The notes under the pieces were generated by a model. That model ran no database searches. It was not told the origin of the DNA and saw nothing but the letters and a program-made list of their open reading frames with translations. From Oscillospiraceae bacterium (GTDB lineage Bacteria > Bacillota > Clostridia > Oscillospirales > Ruminococcaceae): a stretch of DNA of 10,099 nucleotides. The stretch covers positions 1 to 10,099 of the forward strand of contig DXWR01000184.1 in the NCBI GenBank assembly GCA_019416775.1, written 5' to 3'. Positions 4,967 through 10,099 of the stretch are shown piece after piece (positions within the stretch are counted from its first letter, which is position 1; every line of letters begins with the position of its first letter). The position numbers were made by a program, and so were the translations under genes.

Positions 4967-6211
4967 ATGATAAAATTGATTCCATTTGACGGATATGAAT
5001 TTGTACCCGGCGGCGTCTGCGCCCCTAAAGGCTTTGTGGCGGGAGGACTGCACTGTGGTATCCGAAAGAACCAGACCAAAAAGGATCTGGCCATGATTTA
5101 TTCTAAAGTTCCCTGCAAGGCAGCGGCCATGTACACCCAAAATAAGGTAAAGGGTGCCCCCATCCAGATCTGCAAGGAAAATCTGGTCAACGGGGTGGCT
5201 CAGGCGGTGATCTGCAACAGCGGCAACGCCAATACCTGCAACGCCGACGGGGAAGAAAAAGCCCGGACTATGTGTGAGCTGGCGGGAAAAGCGTTGGGGA
5301 TTGCTCCCGAGGACGTGATTGTGGCCTCCACCGGGGTGATCGGCCAGGTGCTGCCCATGGAGCCTATTGCAGACCACGTTCAACAACTGGCGGACAGCCT
5401 TTCCCCCCAGGGAGGCAACGACGCCGCCCAGGCCATTATGACCACCGATACCGTGACCAAAGAGGTGGCGGTGCGGTTTACCATCGCAGGCAAGGAGTGC
5501 ACCATCGCCGGCATGGCCAAGGGCAGCGGCATGATCCACCCCAACATGGCTACTATGCTCTGCTTTTTGACCAGCGACGTGGCCATCGACCAGCTTTTGC
5601 TGGAGCGGGCCCTGCAAGGAGTGGTGGCGGACACCTTTAACATGGTCAGCGTGGATGGGGACACTTCCACCAACGACACCTGCGCTTTGATGAGCAACGG
5701 TTTGGCGGAAAACCCGGAAATTGTGGACGCTTCCAGTCCGGAATACCGCGCCTTTGTGGACGGGCTCTACGTGGCGCTGATGAACCTCTCCCGGATGCTG
5801 GCGGCAGACGGAGAAGGGGCCACCAAACTGATGGAATGCGCTGTCACTGGCGCGGTAGACACCCAGAACGCCAAGATCATCGCCAAGAGCGTCATTACCT
5901 CCACCTTGTTTAAATGCGCCATCTTCGGCGAGGACGCTAACTGGGGCCGGGTGCTCTGCGCTATCGGCTACAGTGAAGCGGAGCTGGACATCCATGAAGT
6001 GAATGTGACCTTATCCAGCGCAGCCGGTTCGGTACAGGTTTGCCGGGACGGTGCCGGAGTGGACTTTTCCGAAGAGGAAGCCGCCAAGATCCTGGCGGAG
6101 GACGAAGTCCGCATCCTGGTGGAGCTGGGCGACGGCGTGGGAAGTGCCGTGGCTTGGGGCTGCGATTTGAGCTACGATTATGTGAAGATCAACGGGGATT
6201 ACCGGACCTGA
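4967..6211 (+). CDS. argJ: Glutamate N-acetyltransferase / ornithine acetyltransferase
   Basis: A 414-residue ArgJ. It moves the acetyl group from N-acetylornithine to glutamate, recycling acetyl in the cyclic ornithine pathway; some members also use acetyl-CoA. The precursor cleaves itself into alpha and beta chains before the threonine of the PNMATML motif, here T196 (KGSGMIHPNMATMLCF, 185-200), which becomes the nucleophile. STGVIGQ (121-127) is the oxyanion-hole region, and the protein ends in the family-typical VKINGDYRT. The start at 4967 is chosen because AGAGGA (4954-4959) precedes it with a 7-base gap and the N-terminus matches the family; an in-frame TTG at 4883 would add 28 unlike residues. 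The 84 or so bases after the YxjI-like gene hold no clear terminator. No argA or argE is in the window, consistent with ArgJ doing the acetyl recycling. Whether it is bifunctional cannot be read from sequence. Confidence 0.97.
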   Translation: MIKLIPFDGYEFVPGGVCAPKGFVAGGLHCGIRKNQTKKDLAMIYSKVPCKAAAMYTQNKVKGAPIQICKENLVNGVAQAVICNSGNANTCNADGEEKARTMCELAGKALGIAPEDVIVASTGVIGQVLPMEPIADHVQQLADSLSPQGGNDAAQAIMTTDTVTKEVAVRFTIAGKECTIAGMAKGSGMIHPNMATMLCFLTSDVAIDQLLLERALQGVVADTFNMVSVDGDTSTNDTCALMSNGLAENPEIVDASSPEYRAFVDGLYVALMNLSRMLAADGEGATKLMECAVTGAVDTQNAKIIAKSVITSTLFKCAIFGEDANWGRVLCAIGYSEAELDIHEVNVTLSSAAGSVQVCRDGAGVDFSEEEAAKILAEDEVRILVELGDGVGSAVAWGCDLSYDYVKINGDYRT

Positions 6212-6259
6212 GATAATTTATTTGCCCAGGGAGTTTGGATCAGAAAAGGGGAAACAAGA

Positions 6260-7129
6260 TTGGCTGAGGGAAATAAGATCGACAATTTGATGCGGGCTCA
6301 GGTGCTGGTAAACGCCCTGCCCTATATCAAGGATTACAATGGCCAGATCGTGGTAGTCAAGTACGGCGGCAACGCCATGGTCAGCCCGGAACTGAAGGAT
6401 GCCGTAATGAAGGACATTGTCCTGCTGAGTTTGGTGGGGGTCCGGCTGGTGCTGGTCCACGGCGGCGGTCCGGAAATCAACCAGCAGCTGAAAAAGATCG
6501 GTAAGGAAAGCAAGTTTGTGGGCGGTTTGCGGTACACCGACGCCGAAACCGCCGAAGTGGTGCAGATGGTGCTGGCTGGCAAGGTGAATAAGGATCTGGT
6601 GGCTCTGCTGGCCCGTCACGGAGGCAAAGCCCTGGGACTCTGCGGTATGGACGGCCGGATGATGGAAGTGGAAAAGAAGCGCAGCGACGTGGATCTGGGC
6701 TTTGTGGGCAGCATCACCAAGGTGAACACCCAGGTGATTTTGGATGCTTTGGACAACGGCTACATTCCGGTGATTTCCACCGTGGCCGCTGACGAAAGGG
6801 GCCAGGTGTACAACATCAACGCCGACACCGCCGCCGCCAAAATTGCGGCAGAATTGAAGGCTAAAAACCTGATTTTGATGACCGATATCCGGGGGCTTTT
6901 GCGGGACAAAGACGATGAATCCACCCTGATTCCCCAGGTGCAGGTCAGCGAAGTGCCTAACCTGATCCGCCAAGGAATTATCAGCGGGGGGATGATCCCC
7001 AAAATTGAATGCTGTGTAGAGTCCATCCGCCGTGGGGTGAAGAAATCCCTGATTTTGGATGGGCGGATTCCCCATTCCCTGCTCATCGAAATGTTTACCG
7101 ACGAGGGTGTGGGCACTATGTTCCTGTAA
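6260..7129 (+). CDS. argB: Acetylglutamate kinase
   Basis: A 289-residue amino-acid kinase that phosphorylates N-acetylglutamate with ATP, the second step of the pathway. VVVKYGGNAM (31-40, K34) and VHGGGPEI (66-73) form the phosphate-binding loops. GGLRYTD (88-94) with R91 is the substrate-binding motif, and YNINADTAAAKIA is the conserved acetylglutamate/ATP segment. The start is TTG at 6260, supported by AAGGGG (6246-6251) with an 8-base gap; the next in-frame ATG (6290) would cut into the conserved N-terminal helix. That helix (about residues 6-24, before the first strand) is characteristic of the hexameric, arginine-inhibited form of the enzyme, so feedback inhibition by arginine is likely here, as expected in an ArgJ-type cyclic pathway. 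It follows argJ by 48 bases and precedes argD by 30. Confidence 0.97.
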   Translation: MAEGNKIDNLMRAQVLVNALPYIKDYNGQIVVVKYGGNAMVSPELKDAVMKDIVLLSLVGVRLVLVHGGGPEINQQLKKIGKESKFVGGLRYTDAETAEVVQMVLAGKVNKDLVALLARHGGKALGLCGMDGRMMEVEKKRSDVDLGFVGSITKVNTQVILDALDNGYIPVISTVAADERGQVYNINADTAAAKIAAELKAKNLILMTDIRGLLRDKDDESTLIPQVQVSEVPNLIRQGIISGGMIPKIECCVESIRRGVKKSLILDGRIPHSLLIEMFTDEGVGTMFL

Positions 7130-7159
7130 GGGATACCGGGCAAAGGAGAGAAGATTACC

Positions 7160-8326
7160 ATGAGCGATTGGATGAATCTGGATCAAGAATATATTGTGGG
7201 CTGCTACGGCCGGTTTCCGGCGGTGCTGGTGAAGGGCCAGGGAGCCAAAGTCTGGGACGAAAACGGCAAGGAATACCTGGATCTGGGCAGCGGCATCGGG
7301 GTGAACTCCCTAGGTTACTGCGACCCGGAATGGGTAAAGGCGGTTTCCGATCAGGCGGCCGCTTTGCAGCACACCTCCAACCTCTACTACACCACCCCGG
7401 ACATCGCTTTGGCCCAAAAGCTCTGCGGCGAAACCGGGTACCAAAAAGCCTTTTTCTGCAACTCCGGGGCGGAGGCCAACGAGGCCCTTTTGAAGATTGC
7501 CCGGAAGTACAGTTTTGACAAATACGGCAAGGGGCGGCACACCATCATTACCTTGGTGAACTCCTTCCACGGCCGCACCATGAACACCCTCACCGCCACC
7601 GGCCAGGAGGTATTCCACAACTTCTTCTTCCCCTTTGCGGAAGGCTTTAAGTACGCCCAGCCCACCTGGGAAGGGGTGCAGGAACAGTTGGACGATTCCG
7701 TCTGCGGCGTCCTCATCGAACCCATCCAGGGCGAGGGCGGGGTCTGCCCTCTGGACAAGGAGTTCGTCCAGAAGCTGGCCAAACTCTGCAAGGAAAAGGA
7801 CATCCTGCTGCTCTGCGATGAAGTCCAAACCGGCATTGGCCGCACCGGCAAGCTGTTGGCGGCAGAGTGGTTTGACGTCAAGCCGGACGTGGTGAGCTTA
7901 GCCAAAGGATTAGGCGGCGGACTGCCCATTGGGGCGGTGCTCTGCAACGAAAAGACCCAGAATGTGCTGGGTCCCTCCCACCACGGCACCACCTTTGGAG
8001 GCAACCCGGTGGTCTGCGCCGGGGCGCTGGTGTGCCTCAACCGCATTGCCGACTCCGCCTTTTTGCAGCAGGTGCAGGAGAAGGGGGAACTGATCCGCTC
8101 CACCTTGAGCCGATCCCCGGAAGTGGAGGACATTGCCGGGCTGGGCATGATGCTGGGCATCCGGCTGAAAACCAAAACCGCCAAAGAGGTGGCCAACGCT
8201 GCTTTGGAAGCCGGGGTGCTGGTGCTCACCGCCAAGGAAAAGGTGCGCCTGCTGCCCCCCTTGACCATTACCAAGGAAGAACTCACCCAAGCACTGGAGA
8301 AGCTGCTGGGTGTTCTCAACGGATAA
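7160..8326 (+). CDS. argD: Acetylornithine aminotransferase
   Basis: A 388-residue class-III, PLP-dependent aminotransferase that converts N-acetylglutamate semialdehyde to N-acetylornithine with glutamate as donor. PLP-phosphate binding is by SGAEANEA (102-109). IIT...SFHGRT (129-140) stacks on the cofactor, DEVQTGIGRTG (220-230) holds the ring-nitrogen aspartate D220, and K249 in SLAKGLGGGLPIGA forms the Schiff base. FGGNP, near residue 279, is the usual segment from the partner subunit. The length is typical and there are no breaks. AAAGGAG (7142-7148) with an 11-base spacing supports the ATG at 7160. Some related enzymes also serve lysine synthesis or ornithine breakdown, but the operon position makes the arginine role clear. 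Spacing to argF is 27 bases. Confidence 0.97.
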   Translation: MSDWMNLDQEYIVGCYGRFPAVLVKGQGAKVWDENGKEYLDLGSGIGVNSLGYCDPEWVKAVSDQAAALQHTSNLYYTTPDIALAQKLCGETGYQKAFFCNSGAEANEALLKIARKYSFDKYGKGRHTIITLVNSFHGRTMNTLTATGQEVFHNFFFPFAEGFKYAQPTWEGVQEQLDDSVCGVLIEPIQGEGGVCPLDKEFVQKLAKLCKEKDILLLCDEVQTGIGRTGKLLAAEWFDVKPDVVSLAKGLGGGLPIGAVLCNEKTQNVLGPSHHGTTFGGNPVVCAGALVCLNRIADSAFLQQVQEKGELIRSTLSRSPEVEDIAGLGMMLGIRLKTKTAKEVANAALEAGVLVLTAKEKVRLLPPLTITKEELTQALEKLLGVLNG

Positions 8327-8353
8327 ACAGATTGTAACGAAAGGATGAGACCC

Positions 8354-9262
8354 ATGAACAACACCCATCTGCTGAAGATGCTGGATCTGGACAAAGAGGA
8401 GATTTTGGAGATCCTCAATCTGGCTGACCAGCTCAAGTACGAAAATCTCTACGGCATCCAGCACCATGTTTTGCAGGGTAAAACCCTGGGCATGATCTTC
8501 CAGAAATCCTCCACCCGGACTCGGGTATCCTTTGAAGTGGGGATGTACCAACTGGGAGGCGAAGCCCTGTTTTTGAGCAGCCGGGACCTGCAGCTGGGCC
8601 GGGGCGAACCCATCCAGGACACCGCCCGGGTGCTGAGCCGGTACCTCAACGGCATTATGATCCGTACTTTTGAACAGAAAGAAGTGGAGGATTTAGCGAA
8701 ATTCGGGTCCATTCCGGTGATCAACGGCCTCACCGATTTCTGCCATCCTTGCCAGGTGCTGGCGGACTTGATGACCATCCGAGAATACAAAAAGAGCTTT
8801 GACGGCTTGAAGATGTGCTACATCGGGGACGGCAACAACATGGCCAACTCCCTGATTGTGGGCGGCTTAAAGGTGGGCATGAAGGTGGCCGCTGCCTGTC
8901 CCCAAGGCTATCTGCCGGATGTCCAGGTGCTGGACTTTGCCAAGGACAACCCCAACTTCCTGCTGACCCAGGACATTCTGGAAGCTGCTGCCGGGGCGGA
9001 CGTGCTGTTCACCGACGTGTGGGCCTCCATGGGTGAAGAGGATCAGGCGGAACAGCGGCGCAAGGATTTTGCCGGCTGGCAGATCAACGACACCGTACTG
9101 GAAGCTGCCAATCCGGAGTGCATGGTGCAGCACTGCCTGCCCGCCCACCGGGGAGAAGAGATCACCGAAAAGGTGTTTGAAGCCCATGCCAAGGAAATCT
9201 TTGATGAAGCGGAAAACCGGCTCCATGCCCAGAAAGCGGTTATGGCCCTGTTGATGAAATAA
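8354..9262 (+). CDS. argF: Ornithine carbamoyltransferase
   Basis: A 302-residue enzyme that transfers the carbamoyl group from carbamoyl phosphate to ornithine, giving citrulline. The carbamoyl-phosphate loop SSTRTR is at 52-57. The HPCQ motif (131-134) and the HCLPAHRGEEI segment (260-270, catalytic C261) are intact. DVWASMGEE (221-229) includes the SMG ornithine loop, which distinguishes it from aspartate carbamoyltransferase and from the acetylornithine-specific forms. ATG at 8354 is preferred over the ATG at 8345, because AAAGGA (8340-8345) would overlap the earlier one but lies 8 bases before the later. It is the last gene of the operon; a strong terminator begins 11 bases after its stop. 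The anabolic role is inferred from the operon, since no arginine deiminase genes are nearby. Confidence 0.97.
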   Translation: MNNTHLLKMLDLDKEEILEILNLADQLKYENLYGIQHHVLQGKTLGMIFQKSSTRTRVSFEVGMYQLGGEALFLSSRDLQLGRGEPIQDTARVLSRYLNGIMIRTFEQKEVEDLAKFGSIPVINGLTDFCHPCQVLADLMTIREYKKSFDGLKMCYIGDGNNMANSLIVGGLKVGMKVAAACPQGYLPDVQVLDFAKDNPNFLLTQDILEAAAGADVLFTDVWASMGEEDQAEQRRKDFAGWQINDTVLEAANPECMVQHCLPAHRGEEITEKVFEAHAKEIFDEAENRLHAQKAVMALLMK

Positions 9263-9273
9263 TAGAAAGCAAA

Positions 9274-9301
9274 CCCCGAGGAATTTCCTCGGGGGCTTTT
9301 T
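9274..9301 (+). terminator. Rho-independent terminator of the arg operon
   Basis: CCCCGAGGAA (9274-9283) pairs perfectly with TTCCTCGGGG (9285-9294), with the inner A-T pairs opening as the loop, and is followed by GCTTTTT (9295-9301). A-rich bases upstream (AAAGC at 9266-9270) can extend the stem and give a weaker tract on the minus strand, so it may also stop transcription of the converging gene at 9318-9926. Confidence 0.93.
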
Positions 9302-9317
9302 GTCTGGATGGGTTCTG

Positions 9318-9926
9318 TCAGGGCTCCAATACCTTTTTGTGATACCCCTTGTTGCCGCAATAGGGGCATTTCATCTTCCGGCTGCGGCCCAGGTGAGGGG
9401 CAAACACCACCACTTTCAGGGTGGGGACGTACCGGGTATGACAGTGGGGACATTCATAGTATCCCGCATCCCGCTCCAGTTTCACTGCTACGGCAATCCC
9501 AGCGGCCAGCAAAACCAGCGCTGCCCCCAGCAGCCCGATCCGCCACCAGAGGATTTCGGTGGCAAAGCAGGCGGCAAACACCATGATGAGACAGGAGACG
9601 GTGGCACTGAAGCCGATGAACAGTTCCAAATTCAGCAGTTTTCTGCTGTTTCGGATTTCCTGCTGTTTGAGTGCCAGCAGGTTTTCCTCTGCCTTTTGAC
9701 GATAATCTTCCATAGCAATCCGTTTCCCGGTCAGAAGTTCGTTGACGGTAATGCCCAGCAGCCCGCAGAGGGGGAGCATCAGGGAAGGGTCCGGCAGGCT
9801 TTTGCCGGTTTCCCATTTGGACACTGCCCGGTCGGTGACCCCCAGTTTCTCTCCCAGAACGGCTTGGGTGTAGCCGGCTTCCTTCCGGCAGGTGACGATG
9901 AAGGTTCCGATTTTTTTCTGATCCAT
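9318..9926 (-). CDS. XRE-family regulator with two membrane segments and a zinc ribbon
   Basis: A 202-residue protein with three parts. An N-terminal XRE helix-turn-helix (about 5-66) contains AGYTQAVLGEKLGVTDRAVS as the two helices and turn, and the typical WETGKSLPD after it. A charged linker (about 70-98, likely helical) leads to two hydrophobic segments at about 100-122 and 126-148. The C-terminus has paired CPHC (159-162) and CPYC (187-190) motifs, as in a zinc ribbon. XRE domains bind DNA; the membrane part and ribbon suggest a regulator held at the membrane with a cytoplasmic metal-binding end. That is inference: no ligand or target is evident. AAAGGAGG (minus strand, plus coordinates 9934-9941) is 7 bases before the ATG. 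It faces the arg operon tail to tail across the terminator, so it is probably an independent gene. Confidence 0.85.
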   Translation of the reverse strand: MDQKKIGTFIVTCRKEAGYTQAVLGEKLGVTDRAVSKWETGKSLPDPSLMLPLCGLLGITVNELLTGKRIAMEDYRQKAEENLLALKQQEIRNSRKLLNLELFIGFSATVSCLIMVFAACFATEILWWRIGLLGAALVLLAAGIAVAVKLERDAGYYECPHCHTRYVPTLKVVVFAPHLGRSRKMKCPYCGNKGYHKKVLEP

Positions 9927-10065
9927 GAGAAGGCCTCCTTTCTGGGTTTAGGATAGCAGATTGCCGTTTAAAAGAACAGGAACCAGTGGTTGAGTTTTGA
10001 AAAAATAAGATCAAATTGTCTTGCCCGTGGGACTTATACCGTTATTTCCACAGGAAAGACCGGCA

Positions 10066-10099
10066 ATGAACGATTCTTTCAGCCGGTTATGGCAGGAGT
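10066..10099 (+). CDS. Possible start of a gene cut by the window edge
   Basis: ATG at 10066 follows AGGAAAG (10052-10058) with a 7-base gap and opens a frame MNDSFSRLWQE that runs off the window. Eleven residues are too few to identify a family. The 139 bases between it and the divergent XRE gene hold no promoter I would defend in either direction. The call rests on the ribosome-site spacing alone. Confidence 0.35.
   Translation, partial: MNDSFSRLWQE

Noticed and set aside
4523..5995. Long open frame on the minus strand opposite the YxjI-like gene and argJ
   Set aside because: It is a mirror of GC-rich codon bias in two well-identified plus-strand genes. The protein is His/Gly/Val-rich with no recognisable domain and no ribosome site.
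6218..7186. Minus-strand open frame opposite argB
   Set aside because: It is low-complexity and His/Gln-rich, fully antisense to argB and has no start signal.
7387..8436. Minus-strand open frame opposite argD
   Set aside because: It is Ser-rich, has no domain and is antisense to an intact aminotransferase gene.
9300..9956. Plus-strand open frame opposite the XRE gene
   Set aside because: It starts in the terminator and has Gln/Gly-rich composition, while the opposite strand encodes clear XRE and zinc-ribbon motifs.
1..10099. CRISPR array, tRNA, rRNA, phage genes or a defence system
   Set aside because: No repeated spacer pattern, no cloverleaf or rRNA-like segment and no phage or defence proteins were seen. 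The only mobile element is the IS110 copy.

Overview
The window looks like a GC-rich Clostridia (Firmicutes) chromosome, most likely an Oscillospirales-type gut bacterium. The evidence is strong AAGGAG-type ribosome sites, short intergenic gaps, heavy use of GGC/CTG/GCC codons, and Firmicutes-type proteins (MarR, YczE-like, cytidylate-kinase-like, YxjI/LURP-one-like). The species cannot be fixed from the sequence alone.

Layout. Positions 1-1914 hold a small plus-strand operon. A consensus promoter and a palindrome at the start site lead into a MarR regulator. A YczE-like membrane protein follows, broken by an in-frame amber codon, and then a cytidylate-kinase-like protein that overlaps it in another frame. 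Positions 1887-3309 are an apparently intact IS110-family insertion sequence on the minus strand, with a DEDD/serine transposase. About 240 bases upstream of the transposase fold as a probable bridge RNA. Positions 3322-9262 are an arginine biosynthesis operon: argC, a YxjI/LURP-one-like gene, argJ, argB, argD and argF, closed by a strong terminator at 9274-9301. A minus-strand gene for an unusual XRE regulator with two membrane segments and a zinc ribbon converges on the operon (9318-9926). A possible start of another plus-strand gene sits at the right edge.

How it works together. ArgJ moves the acetyl group from N-acetylornithine to glutamate. ArgB phosphorylates N-acetylglutamate, ArgC reduces the phosphate, ArgD aminates the semialdehyde, ArgJ releases ornithine, and ArgF carbamoylates it to citrulline. 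argG, argH and the carbamoyl-phosphate synthase genes are not in the window.

Most notable. The predicted target-binding loop of the insertion sequence carries an 11-base stretch (3221-3231) identical to the genomic flank at its right end (3310-3320). The match begins directly beside a predicted AG/CT core, as expected of a bridge-RNA target guide that still records its own insertion site. The insertion lies 12 bases upstream of argC, so it separates the arg operon from any earlier upstream promoter. An 18-base palindrome over a weak promoter-like sequence at 1756-1791 may be what is left of that control region.
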